Below, piece by piece: positions 25,498-34,152 of a stretch of DNA of 34,495 nucleotides. This DNA comes from Flavobacteriia bacterium (GTDB taxonomy: Bacteria; Bacteroidota; Bacteroidia; Flavobacteriales_D; Crocinitomicaceae): contig CANHVK010000019.1 in NCBI GenBank assembly GCA_947464135.1, positions 1-34,495 on the forward strand, read 5' to 3'. The notes under the pieces were generated by a model, which did no database searches, was not told the origin of the DNA, and saw nothing but the letters and a program-made list of their open reading frames with translations. A program made the translations under genes and the position numbers. Position 1 is the stretch's first letter. The number at the start of each line of letters is the position of its first letter.

Positions 25498-26802
25498 ATG
25501 GTAAAAAATGTACTTTTTTTAATAACATTCATCTTGGGAATCATTCTTCCTACTGTTGCACAAAAAATACCTGCTTACGTACCAACAAATGGGTTAGTTG
25601 GTTGGTGGCCTTTTAATGGAAATGCAAATGATGAAAGTGGTAACAATAATAACGGAACAGTGAATGGTGCGACATTAACCACGGATAGAAATGGAATAGT
25701 TAATAGCGCTTATAGTTTTGATGGGGTTGATGATTTTATTAATATTCTAAATAACAATAGTATATGTCCTACATCATCTATTTCGCTTTGTTGTTGGATT
25801 AAAAGTCGAAGTACTGCTAATTTTGATAGAATCATTAATAAAAGCCATAATGTAGCACAAAATTATGCGACATATCAATTACTAACTAGAAATGCAAGTA
25901 TGAATACAACTCCAGGTTTTACTTTAAGATTTGGAACAGGAATTTCTGGGTCATCAAATGATTATTCATATTCAGGTGACAAAATAGGTAAAGTATATTT
26001 TGATAATTGGCAGTTTATAGTAGGTACTTGGGATGGATTAACAATGAAATTTTATCAAAATGGAAATTTAATTTCAACGATACCGAGAACTGGTTCATTA
26101 CACTATACTAATGGTGATTTACAATTCGGGAAGGGAACCGGTGGAACAGGACTACAACAATTTTATAAAGGAGAAATTGACGATATCTCCATTTACAATC
26201 GTGCATTATCCGACCAAGAAATAAAACAACTATATGAAGGTTGTTCAAAAGAAACGGCAATGTCTTCTAGTTTTAATTCTGTAGTTTACACAACAAATGG
26301 TAGTGTAAATTTATCAGCTAATCCAACTGGTGGAATTTTTAAGGGAGATGCCGTTACAAACAATGCGTTTGATCCAACAAAAGGTAAATTAGGTAAAAAT
26401 CAAGTAAAGTATAACTTCAAAAATTCTTCAGGTTGCTCTGACTCAACAAACTTTGCTATGATATTAGTAGATACAGTAGGAAATAAATGTAGTACCTATG
26501 ACACTCTTAAAATCAAAGTAAAACTTACTACAGGAATTAACAAAGACCAATATACCAACGTAACGGTTTATCCTAACCCAACTTCAGACATACTTGTCAT
26601 CGTTACCCCTGATGAAAAAATCTTGTCTGGTTACAAATACCGCATTTTAGACATCCAAGGAAAAGAAGTATATAACGCTTCTATTTCAACTGCTAAAACA
26701 GAAATAGATATCAATAAACTTGGATCTAAAGGAGTGTATATTTTACACATCGTAGATGCAAATGGCACATCGATCGAAAACAAAAAAATTGTATTAGAAT
26801 AG
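25498..26802 (+). CDS. LamG-domain T9SS cargo protein (paralogue D)
   Basis: 434 residues. The signal peptide MVKNVLFLITFILGIILPTVAQ resembles that of paralogue C. A LamG domain covers about 25-250 (GLVGWWPFNGNANDESGN to DDISIYNRALSDQEIKQLY). A short 'GGIFKGDAV' Ig-like segment follows, then the T9SS domain (TVYPNPTSDILVIVTPDEK to ENKKIVLE). The domain layout is closest to B (LamG plus one short module), but the C-terminal DNA has diverged from the near-identical tails of A, B and C. It is probably a surface adhesin with unknown ligand. It is on the opposite strand from A-C, with a strong terminator after it. Confidence 0.92.
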   Translation: MVKNVLFLITFILGIILPTVAQKIPAYVPTNGLVGWWPFNGNANDESGNNNNGTVNGATLTTDRNGIVNSAYSFDGVDDFINILNNNSICPTSSISLCCWIKSRSTANFDRIINKSHNVAQNYATYQLLTRNASMNTTPGFTLRFGTGISGSSNDYSYSGDKIGKVYFDNWQFIVGTWDGLTMKFYQNGNLISTIPRTGSLHYTNGDLQFGKGTGGTGLQQFYKGEIDDISIYNRALSDQEIKQLYEGCSKETAMSSSFNSVVYTTNGSVNLSANPTGGIFKGDAVTNNAFDPTKGKLGKNQVKYNFKNSSGCSDSTNFAMILVDTVGNKCSTYDTLKIKVKLTTGINKDQYTNVTVYPNPTSDILVIVTPDEKILSGYKYRILDIQGKEVYNASISTAKTEIDINKLGSKGVYILHIVDANGTSIENKKIVLE

Positions 26803-26825
26803 TATTATTCTTTTCATAAAATTTC

Positions 26826-26858
26826 AAAACGCTTCACAGATTTGTGGAGCGTTTTTTT
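26826..26858 (+). terminator. Terminator of paralogue D
   Basis: A 10-bp stem (26829-26838 and 26843-26852, one G-T wobble) with loop GATT is extended by flanking A-T pairs and followed by seven Ts. It ends just before the stop codon of the convergent Fic gene and may weakly serve that gene too. Confidence 0.88.
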
Positions 26859-26862
26859 GTGT

Positions 26863-28113
26863 TTACCAATTAGATGTCATCATCTCCATTTCTTTGTCAC
26901 TCGGATATAAACCAGGAAATAACATCGGTGAAAATATAATTGGATAATTAGGATAATAAATTACATTTTTACCAACTTTTCTTGTCTTGAGTAATTCTAA
27001 ACGAATTAAATTATCAATTAACAATTTCAATGTTTTATCTGAAAAATTCGTAATTCTCATTGCATCTGTTTTATTTAATTCTCCTTTAACAAATAACTCT
27101 GTGAGGATATACCTTGATTCTGTGCGCATTTCGTCGCGAATAACCATCATATCAACAAACTTATTTATACGAAGCAACATACTATTTAAATCAAGTATCT
27201 TTGACATATAATCAATTTGATCGAGTGCAATAGATATAAAAAAAGAACAAAATTCATTCAACATTTTATTGGAAAGATTTCCCCTTCCATCGTAATCATT
27301 ATAACGTTTTAAATCAGCATTAGCTAATCTAACTTTATATTCCTTGTTATTACGAGCAAGCCCTCTAGAAATTGACCACAATCCATTTGCGTCTAAGTTT
27401 TCATATATAAAAAAAGCATCAGAAAATAACCGTACAACCCTTCCGTTTCCATCCAAAAAAGGATGTATCCAAACTAAACGATGATGTGAACAAGCAATTG
27501 AAATAATTCGTCTTATTTTAGATTTATTATAATTCAACGTTGGATTATAAAATTCTTCAAATCGATCCATAAAAAGCGGTAACTTTTCAGAAAAGGGAGC
27601 TATATGTCGACCTACTTCAACTTCACTATTTCTTAATTCACCCGGAATAACATATTTAATCAATCCCTCTTTACTTCGAATTTTTTTAAAACTTTCAGGT
27701 AATAACTCATAAAACTTTTTATGTAAGAATTGAATAAAATCAGTTGATGTAGGGACATCGGTAAATTCACTAGATTTAATCAAATGTGTAATTTCTTCGT
27801 GTAGTTGTATATGTGCACGAGCTTCTATTTGTAAATCTCTTTTAACAAGGTCTTCAGAATAATCATTTCGTAAAGCACGTGCAATATCAATTGGATGTGT
27901 ATCATGACCCTCTATTAAATTTGAATAGTAACTATTCATAGGACGTAACATATCCGCAATTGATCTTACTGTGGAAGGTGGTAAAGAATTAGAAAGATTT
28001 GATGCCTTCTCTATTAATTGTATAGATAATTCTTCTAATTCTAATATAATTTCATCAGGAAACAAAGGCTCCATTGCATTAGGAGTCATATAAAATAATG
28101 TATTCTCATCCAT
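26863..28113 (-). CDS. Fic-domain protein (probable AMPylase, self-inhibited)
   Basis: 416 residues. The Fic core is HPFLDGNGRVVRLF with catalytic His217. This matches HPFx(D/E)GNGRxxR, used to transfer AMP or a related nucleotide part to a hydroxyl side chain of a target protein. The N-terminal segment SNLIEG (64-69) fits the inhibitory motif (S/T)xxxE(G/N), with Glu68 as the candidate inhibitory residue, so it looks like a class II Fic protein held inactive by its own N-terminus. A C-terminal winged-helix-like region (GELNKTDAMRITNFSDKTLKLLIDNLIRL) could bind DNA. The target is unknown. It has its own upstream region with four CGGAAT repeats. Confidence 0.9.
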   Translation of the reverse strand: MDENTLFYMTPNAMEPLFPDEIILELEELSIQLIEKASNLSNSLPPSTVRSIADMLRPMNSYYSNLIEGHDTHPIDIARALRNDYSEDLVKRDLQIEARAHIQLHEEITHLIKSSEFTDVPTSTDFIQFLHKKFYELLPESFKKIRSKEGLIKYVIPGELRNSEVEVGRHIAPFSEKLPLFMDRFEEFYNPTLNYNKSKIRRIISIACSHHRLVWIHPFLDGNGRVVRLFSDAFFIYENLDANGLWSISRGLARNNKEYKVRLANADLKRYNDYDGRGNLSNKMLNEFCSFFISIALDQIDYMSKILDLNSMLLRINKFVDMMVIRDEMRTESRYILTELFVKGELNKTDAMRITNFSDKTLKLLIDNLIRLELLKTRKVGKNVIYYPNYPIIFSPMLFPGLYPSDKEMEMMTSNW

Positions 28114-28153
28114 TGAACAAAAATACTATTTTTATAACAATTTAATGAATAAA

Positions 28154-28239
28154 ATTCCGAACGTTATTCCGTTAATTAAATATTTTATTTACAAGTATTT
28201 AATTAATAAAAATTGAATGTCATTCCGGTGGTGATTCCG
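28154..28239 (-). promoter_or_regulatory. Ordered CGGAAT repeat array upstream of the Fic gene
   Basis: The plus strand has ATTCCG at 28154, 28166, 28222 and 28234, i.e. two pairs with exactly 12-bp spacing. Between the pairs lies a perfect 11-bp inverted repeat (TTAATTAAATA at 28172-28182 and its complement at 28196-28206). It lies 41-126 bases upstream of the Fic gene, as expected for a multi-site operator. Confidence 0.5.
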
Positions 28240-28285
28240 ATGGTATATTACTAGATATCATATTTTTTATCACCACTCAATTCAA

Positions 28286-29671
28286 CTATTCCTTATACGT
28301 TCGTTTTTTGATATCAAGCAATAATACTTTTTCCGCATCAGCTAACTTTTGTATGGAAAGGTAATCACCACCTCCGCTTACAGCCACTTGTTGCATGTTT
28401 TTAGCGTCTGTAGGAGAATTTTGAATGCCAACTACTGAAATGATCATCCCTTTTGATTTATATTCATCTAAAGATTGAATGTAGTCCTTGGAAGACTTGT
28501 TAAACGCTCCGTCTGTTATAATGTATACCAAATTTACCCCATCTGCTAGAAAAGCATGATTATTGGTCTTGCACCCCAACTTAATCCCTTCTCCACCTGC
28601 AGTCATACCACCTGCTTTAATAGTGCTAATCACTTTTTGAAGCTGTTCTTTATTTACCCCGTTTACCGGTTTTAAAATAACATCCGCTTCTGTGGCATAA
28701 GAAACGATACTAATCTTATCTTGTTCTCGCAACATCGAAGCCAATTCCAATAGACTAAATTTCATTAATTCCATTCGATCTCCGATTTTCATCGATGAAG
28801 AAATATCAATAACAAAAGTCACATTGACAGGATTGAAATGAGTATCATCAAAACGTTTTAAAGGAATACTATCAAGTGGAAGTTTAACATCATTTTTAAC
28901 GACGATTGAATCAATAATTTTATTATTTTCTTTTTTAGTTTCAACTAAAATATCTTTTTTAATTTCATCGTTATAAAATACTGTATTATTATTAATTTCT
29001 TTATCTAAATAAATAGTTACAATATTATATTTTATATTAACATATTGTCCTTTTTCGGAAGAATTATATCCTTTTTTAACAACATAAAAATAGGTAAACC
29101 CTAAAGGAAAATCCTTGCTTACTTTTCCATCTTCATTCGTTTTCCAAACGGCCTTTTTTATACCATTTTGAATCAGTAACACAGAAGCATTCGCAATCGG
29201 TTCTTTTGTTTTATTATCATAAACTTCAACGCGCAACTTAAAATCAGTTGCATTTGGTGCTGGCCTATCGTTAAACGTAGGACAAGCCTGCATTCGCGCT
29301 AAAGGATCAGTTAAAGGTTCTTTTAATACGCCTGTAATATGAAGTATGGTCGGTTCTGATTTATCGCTTGTGTAAACACTGATATCATAAGAAAACCTAC
29401 CTAAATTCTTTGGATTTGGTTGCACTCGAAAAATAAGCACCGAATCTTTCTCCGCTCCTTTATTCGTGTACAAACACGCTACTTCTTTCGGGTTGGTATA
29501 GTTTAGAATGTATGCTTTTTTATTTCCTTGGTTCTTAATACGAATATCTCGGTATCGTTCAGAGCCATCATGTAATTCACCAAAATCTATTTGTGTCGTT
29601 TCAAATTCAAGTTGACTTATTCCAAGTGTGATTTGAAAAAAAATAATTAGAAATGAAAGTATCGTTTTCAT
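28286..29671 (-). CDS. Secreted VWA protein with DUF1573-like domain
   Basis: 461 residues with a signal peptide (MKTILSFLIIFFQITLGISQ). The N-terminal part (about 20-120) resembles a DUF1573/ASH-type Ig domain (TQIDFGELHDGSERYRDIRIKN). The middle (about 140-225) has a carboxypeptidase regulatory-like fold (VEVYDNKTKEPIANASVLL...DGKVSKDFPLG). The C-terminal von Willebrand factor A domain has the metal-site motif DISSS starting at Asp289. It is probably periplasmic or at the surface, in metal-dependent protein binding. Its start touches the stop of the PAP2 gene with no gap, so the two are cotranscribed. Confidence 0.88.
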   Translation of the reverse strand: MKTILSFLIIFFQITLGISQLEFETTQIDFGELHDGSERYRDIRIKNQGNKKAYILNYTNPKEVACLYTNKGAEKDSVLIFRVQPNPKNLGRFSYDISVYTSDKSEPTILHITGVLKEPLTDPLARMQACPTFNDRPAPNATDFKLRVEVYDNKTKEPIANASVLLIQNGIKKAVWKTNEDGKVSKDFPLGFTYFYVVKKGYNSSEKGQYVNIKYNIVTIYLDKEINNNTVFYNDEIKKDILVETKKENNKIIDSIVVKNDVKLPLDSIPLKRFDDTHFNPVNVTFVIDISSSMKIGDRMELMKFSLLELASMLREQDKISIVSYATEADVILKPVNGVNKEQLQKVISTIKAGGMTAGGEGIKLGCKTNNHAFLADGVNLVYIITDGAFNKSSKDYIQSLDEYKSKGMIISVVGIQNSPTDAKNMQQVAVSGGGDYLSIQKLADAEKVLLLDIKKRTYKE

Positions 29672-30262
29672 CTAGGGTATTTTTGGAACGATGATTTTAT
29701 TCCAAAAAAAGTGCCAAATTAATAAAGCTATACTACCTCCAACAATCGCTCCTCCAATAATATCTGATAAATAATGAACCCCCAGATATATTCGAGATAT
29801 TCCAACAATACATGCAACACCTATTAAAAAATAGATCACTCTAGGAAAAATACTTTTTAATGACATCCCATAAAATACAGCTATAGCAAAAAAATTAGCC
29901 GCATGGGATGAAACGAAACCAAATTCTCCTCCACGATAAAAATCACCCGGACTTTTCTCATAATAATGTAATCTTGGTCCAAGAAATAAATGATGGGAAG
30001 GCCTTACTCTCTCTACAAGCTTTTTAATAATTTGTGAAGAAACAACATCAGATAAAACTATGACTACGAATAAGGTCAACACAAAATATAAACAATGAAC
30101 TGGACCAAACGTTCGATATGCATAATATAATAGTCCATAATAAAAAGGAAACCAAGACCATTTGCCAGAAATCAACCACATTACTTCATCTAACCAAGGT
30201 TGATGTAACCCATTGATAAATAAAACAATGGATTGGTCAATTGATTCAAGCCATTCGATCAT
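29672..30262 (-). CDS. PAP2-family phosphatase
   Basis: 196 residues, about five membrane segments. The three PAP2 motifs are present: [17 protein letters not shown] (the PSGH-type motif with Ser-Ser-His) and [16 protein letters not shown]. Such enzymes remove phosphate from lipid pyrophosphates, for example undecaprenyl diphosphate, on the periplasmic face of the inner membrane. The substrate here is inferred. It overlaps the end of obgE by 17 bases and abuts the VWA gene, in the adk-obgE operon. Confidence 0.9.
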   Translation of the reverse strand: MIEWLESIDQSIVLFINGLHQPWLDEVMWLISGKWSWFPFYYGLLYYAYRTFGPVHCLYFVLTLFVVIVLSDVVSSQIIKKLVERVRPSHHLFLGPRLHYYEKSPGDFYRGGEFGFVSSHAANFFAIAVFYGMSLKSIFPRVIYFLIGVACIVGISRIYLGVHYLSDIIGGAIVGGSIALLIWHFFWNKIIVPKIP

Positions 30263-31247
30263 TATGTAAGATCTTCCAAATCATATCTTTTAACTCTAAC
30301 AAACCTTGTTGAGCAACAGATGATATAAATATATATGGTATTTTAGGCATTTCAGGACGCATAGCATCTTTTAATTCCTCATCCAACATATCCGATTTAG
30401 TTACTGCTAAAATACGATCCTTGTGCAATAATTCAGGATTATACAAACGAAGCTCATTTAATAACACTTCGTATTCTTTCGCAATATTATCTGAATCCGC
30501 TGGAATCATGAATAGTAACACAGAATTACGCTCAATGTGTCGTAAAAAACGTAAGCCTAAACCTTTTCCTTCATGAGCTCCCTCAATAATCCCAGGAATA
30601 TCCGCCATAACGAACGATTGATACGTACGGTATGGAACAATCCCTAAATTTGGTCTCAATGTAGTAAATGGATAATTTCCTATTTCAGGTTTTGCTGAAC
30701 TTAACACAGAAAGTAAGGTGCTTTTTCCAGCATTTGGAAATCCTACCAATCCAACATCAGCAAGAATTTTTAATTCTAGAATCATCCACGCTTCCTGACC
30801 TGGTTCTCCAGGTTGTGCGAATTGTGGTGCACGGTTTGTACTCGATTTGAAATGGTTATTACCTCTTCCTCCACGACCACCTGGAACTAAAATTCGCTCT
30901 TCTCCATCTTCAGAAATTTCAAAAAGCACTTCTCCAGTTTCCGCATCTTTTGCTATTGTTCCTAACGGAACTTCAATATACTTATCTTCTCCTTCAGCAC
31001 CTGTTTTTAATTGACCTGAACCATGAGCTCCATGGCCTGCCTTAACATGCTTCTGAAATTTCAAGTGTAAAAGTGTCCACAATTGCGTGTTGCCTTTCAA
31101 GATAATATGACCTCCTCGGCCTCCATCTCCTCCATCAGGTCCACCCAACGGGATATACTTCTCACGGCGATAGTGTGTCGAACCACCACCACCATTTCCA
31201 GAAGTACAATTAATTTTTACGTAATCTACGAAATTGTCAGATGCCAT
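30246..31247 (-). CDS. obgE: Obg GTPase
   Basis: 333 residues. The glycine-rich Obg fold is seen at 1-157 ([39 protein letters not shown]). The G domain follows with P-loop GFPNAGKST (about 165-173), [16 protein letters not shown] and TKSD. The protein ends soon after the G domain and lacks the C-terminal OCT extension found in some Obg proteins; short forms are common. It has a role in late ribosome assembly and stress control. It starts 4 bases after the stop of adk and overlaps the PAP2 gene. Confidence 0.96.
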   Translation of the reverse strand: MASDNFVDYVKINCTSGNGGGGSTHYRREKYIPLGGPDGGDGGRGGHIILKGNTQLWTLLHLKFQKHVKAGHGAHGSGQLKTGAEGEDKYIEVPLGTIAKDAETGEVLFEISEDGEERILVPGGRGGRGNNHFKSSTNRAPQFAQPGEPGQEAWMILELKILADVGLVGFPNAGKSTLLSVLSSAKPEIGNYPFTTLRPNLGIVPYRTYQSFVMADIPGIIEGAHEGKGLGLRFLRHIERNSVLLFMIPADSDNIAKEYEVLLNELRLYNPELLHKDRILAVTKSDMLDEELKDAMRPEMPKIPYIFISSVAQQGLLELKDMIWKILHNDRMA

Positions 31248-31251
31248 TTTA

Positions 31252-31827
31252 TTATTTTATGGCGTCAATCGCCGTATATAAACGGTTTGAAATTTCATCA
31301 ATTTCACCAATACCGTTAATTGAAACAAACTTACCTTGTGCTAAATAAAAATCCTTCACCGGTTTTGTTTCATTATTGTAAACGTTAATTCTATTTTGAA
31401 TAATCTCAGGATTCACATCATCAGGTCTTCCGCTAGATTGTCCTCTTAATAACAAACGTTTTCTTAATTCTTCTTCTTCTACTTCAAGTGCCAACATCAC
31501 TGAAATAGTTGTATTTAGAGACTCCAAAAAAGCATCTAATGCTACCGCTTGGGCATTTGTTCTTGGAAATCCATCAAAAATAAATCCATTAGAATCAGGA
31601 TGATTTAATACTTCAGAACGTAACATGTTAATGGTAACTTCATCGGGTACTAATGCTCCTTTGTCCATGTAACTTTTAGCCAACATTCCAAGTTCTGTTT
31701 CCCCTTTGATGTTTGCTCTAAAAATATCACCTGTAGATAAATGTACCAATCCGTATTTGTTAATCAATCTTTCAGATTGAGTTCCTTTTCCTGCTCCCGG
31801 AGGGCCAAATAAAACAATATTCAACAT
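31252..31827 (-). CDS. adk: Adenylate kinase
   Basis: 191 residues. The P-loop GPPGAGKGT is at 8-16, with the AMP-binding segment [12 protein letters not shown], the [11 protein letters not shown] motif, and a short lid ([19 protein letters not shown]) without zinc-binding cysteines. It converts ATP + AMP to 2 ADP in the cytoplasm. It is the first gene of the operon adk-obgE-PAP2-VWA; the 238 bp upstream hold a small GGAC/GTCC dyad (31841-31852) but no clear promoter match. Confidence 0.96.
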   Translation of the reverse strand: MLNIVLFGPPGAGKGTQSERLINKYGLVHLSTGDIFRANIKGETELGMLAKSYMDKGALVPDEVTINMLRSEVLNHPDSNGFIFDGFPRTNAQAVALDAFLESLNTTISVMLALEVEEEELRKRLLLRGQSSGRPDDVNPEIIQNRINVYNNETKPVKDFYLAQGKFVSINGIGEIDEISNRLYTAIDAIK

Positions 31828-32065
31828 AATTCTAAAAACGGACCAATGTCCAAATTTGTTTTGTAATTAGTAGTTAATTGATTTTAATAGTTTGTATTTC
31901 AATCAATCCAAAAGTGTTTTAATTAAAAGAATTTGATAGAAATCACTTAAAATCAAACTTCAAATAATTCGGTCACAAAGGTATGATTTTTATATGAAAA
32001 AACAGAGTTTGGGAGAACAATTAACAAAATTCCCAATCACATACCTGAATAGTATGAGTTGGATA

Positions 32066-33151
32066 TTAGATTTTATACCTCATGCCTGGTAATTGTTGAA
32101 CAATTCCTTCTAATTCTAATTTTAATAAAATACCTGATAATTTACTTGAATTCATCTCTGTTTTTAATCCCAATATATCCAACGAAATCTCTTTTTTATC
32201 TTCAATGATCTTTAAAATCAATTGTTCTTCTTCATTTAAATTGGGAAATAAACTCTTTTGAATGGAAACATTTTCAATACTTGAATCCCAATTCATCCAG
32301 TGAATAAAATCTGCACTGTTGGTTATTAAATGTGCCTTTTGCTTTTGAATTAATAAATTACACCCTTTAGAAAACTCATTTTCTACGTTACCTGGGAAAG
32401 CAAAAACATCCCTCGAATAATCATTTGCCAACTCCGCAGTAATCATAGATCCACCTTTTTCTCCACTTTCAATCACAATAGTTGCATCACACATACCTGC
32501 TACAATCCTGTTTCGCATTGGAAAATGCTCTCTATCAGGTAATGTACCGGGTAAAAACTCTGATAGCAGCCCACCATTCTCAAGCATTTGATTTGCAATA
32601 TTTTTATGTATTGATGGATAAATTCTGTCTAATCCGTGTCCTAAAACACCAATCGTTTGTATTCCCAATTCAATACAGCGTTGATGGGCGTAAATATCGA
32701 TGCCATAAGCCAAGCCACTAACAACAATTACATTTTGTTCCTTCAGCCCATCTAACAATTCATCGATACACCTTTTTCCATATTTCGTTGCATTTCGGGT
32801 TCCAACAATAGCAATAACCTTCGGCTGATTGAAATGCATATTGCCCTTTTTAAACAATAAAATTGGAGCGTCTTCACATTGATTCAATCTATACGGATAT
32901 TCTTCAGATTGAAAAAATATAGGGGAAATATCATTTTTCTCAAAATAAGAAAGAAACTGCTCGGCTTTTAGTAAAGCCTCATCGCGATTTAAATTTAAAA
33001 GTGTTTTTTCTCCTAAACTTGGGATTTCTTTCAATCTTCTTTTAGAAACACGAAAGAAACTTTCTGTATCTATGTGTTGTAAAATTGTTCTAATTTTTCT
33101 ATGACCAATATTTTGGAGTAAGGTCAATGCAATTTGTTCTACTAAAGCCAT
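32066..33151 (-). CDS. dprA: DNA-processing protein DprA
   Basis: 361 residues. The Rossmann-like DprA core is shown by VAIVGTRNATKYGKR, VSGLAYGIDIYAHQRC, GVLGHGLDRIYP, LLSEFLPGTLPDREHFPMRNRIVAG, VIESGEKGGSMITAELA and the AFPGN motif. Helix-hairpin-helix-like repeats (about 1-60) precede it and a winged-helix domain (about 300-361) follows. DprA loads RecA on incoming single-stranded DNA during transformation. It is transcribed alone on the minus strand. No other competence gene is visible in the window. Confidence 0.95.
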   Translation of the reverse strand: MALVEQIALTLLQNIGHRKIRTILQHIDTESFFRVSKRRLKEIPSLGEKTLLNLNRDEALLKAEQFLSYFEKNDISPIFFQSEEYPYRLNQCEDAPILLFKKGNMHFNQPKVIAIVGTRNATKYGKRCIDELLDGLKEQNVIVVSGLAYGIDIYAHQRCIELGIQTIGVLGHGLDRIYPSIHKNIANQMLENGGLLSEFLPGTLPDREHFPMRNRIVAGMCDATIVIESGEKGGSMITAELANDYSRDVFAFPGNVENEFSKGCNLLIQKQKAHLITNSADFIHWMNWDSSIENVSIQKSLFPNLNEEEQLILKIIEDKKEISLDILGLKTEMNSSKLSGILLKLELEGIVQQLPGMRYKI

Positions 33152-33498
33152 TTTTTCATTTATTCATATTGAAGTTAGATAGAAGAAACAAAATTTAAAC
33201 TATTGATTTAGATATTTTTTATTAGTAATTTATATAAAAGTTGGAAAATAAAAGGACTTAATCAAATTAGTAACAGTTTTGTACAAACCACTAATCTAAA
33301 TATATTATAATCACTTATCATTCTAATTTAGAATTATTGAAATATCTTAATATGTATATAAAACATATCATAGGATTTAGATTTACAACTGATTAACTTT
33401 TTTTAATAATTAACAATAAAAACTAAAAATAATTTTAATTTTGTTTTAATAGAGTAACCGAAAAGCTTAGTGAGTAGGACTAAATTTAATTTAATAAA
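33152..33498. other. Intergenic region between dprA and the beta-barrel gene
   Basis: This AT-rich 347-bp divergent gap contains an ATTAGT/ACTAAT dyad (33266-33295) with TTTGTACAAA inside it, and a TAATTTTG box (33436-33443) for the plus-strand gene. No ORF or structured RNA is evident. Confidence 0.5.
33436..33443 (+). promoter_or_regulatory. -7 box of the beta-barrel gene
   Basis: TAATTTTG matches TAnnTTTG and lies 55 bases before the ATG at 33499. No good TTG is found at the expected upstream distance. Confidence 0.4.
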
Positions 33499-33996
33499 AT
33501 GAAAAAATTATTATTTCTATCAATGTTCTTAGGATTTTTCCAAGTTAAAAATTATGCTCAAATTTCAGGTGGAGCAACTTTAGGTCCAATGATTTCAAGT
33601 GGAGACGTTATGTTTGGATTATCATTAAATGGTAAATACGAACTAAATGACAAGTTGAAAGTGGGTGCAAATTTAGGTTATTTTACTAAAAAAACTGAAT
33701 TTTTTGGATCATCAATCAGACAGTCAATTACTCCTATAACAGGTTTGGTTGAATACAAATTCTTAGAAAATATCTTAAATCCTTACGCTGGTACAGATTT
33801 AGGGTTTTATAGAATTGGTATTGCAGGTTTTGGAGCTACTTATCTTGGTTTTGCTCCTACTGCCGGAATAAATTACGAGATAAATGATAAATTAACTGTT
33901 AACGGAAATTTTAAATATCATTATTTACTTACAAGTGAATTATCTTCAGCTGGTTTTATGAATATAAACGCTGGTGTATCTTATAAAATTAAATAA
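33499..33996 (+). CDS. Outer-membrane beta-barrel protein
   Basis: 165 residues. A signal peptide (MKKLLFLSMFLGFFQVKNYAQ) is followed by alternating strands typical of small porin-like outer-membrane barrels (GLSLNGKYELNDKLKVGANLGYF, ITGLVEYKFLENILNPYAGTDLGFY, AGINYEINDKLTVNGNFKYHYLL, INAGVSYKIK). It has about eight strands by eye. Function is unknown, probably structural or a small channel. It has its own upstream region and a strong terminator, so it is a single-gene unit. Confidence 0.87.
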   Translation: MKKLLFLSMFLGFFQVKNYAQISGGATLGPMISSGDVMFGLSLNGKYELNDKLKVGANLGYFTKKTEFFGSSIRQSITPITGLVEYKFLENILNPYAGTDLGFYRIGIAGFGATYLGFAPTAGINYEINDKLTVNGNFKYHYLLTSELSSAGFMNINAGVSYKIK

Positions 33997-34025
33997 TACT
34001 AAATAAGTTTTAAAAAACTTTGTTT

Positions 34026-34062
34026 AATAAGCCGTAAGAATTATTCTTACGGCTTATTTATT
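34026..34062 (+). terminator. Terminator of the beta-barrel gene
   Basis: A perfect 15-bp stem (34026-34040 and 34044-34058) with loop TTA is followed by a T-rich tail. Confidence 0.9.
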
Positions 34063-34074
34063 TATAAGATTTAA

Positions 34075-34108
34075 ATAAAAAAACCGCCAACTTTTCAGTT
34101 GACGGTTT
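34075..34108 (-). terminator. Terminator of the E2 gene
   Basis: A 12-bp stem (34081-34092 and 34097-34108, one G-T wobble on the minus strand) has loop GAAA on the minus strand and is followed by a run of Ts there. It serves the gene ending at 34153. Confidence 0.85.
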
Positions 34109-34130
34109 AGCTATTCTTTATTTTAAATTG

Positions 34131-34152
34131 TCACATTGAGCTTGTCGAAATG
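34131..34152. repeat. Single short dispersed repeat after the E2 gene
   Basis: TCACATTGAGCTTGTCGAAATG resembles the CTTCAACAAGTTCAGTG core in the REP blocks (reverse strand CATTTCGACAAGCTCAATG). It directly adjoins the stop codon of the E2 gene. Confidence 0.55.

Noticed and set aside
28118-28125. TATTTTTG on the minus strand as promoter of the Fic gene
   Set aside because: It matches TAnnTTTG, but is only 4 bases from the ATG and would give a transcript without the start codon.
31994-32092. Small plus-strand ORF of 32 codons (MKKQSLGEQLTKFP...)
   Set aside because: It runs into the 3' end of dprA on the other strand, has no recognisable family or promoter, and is within chance for AT-rich DNA.
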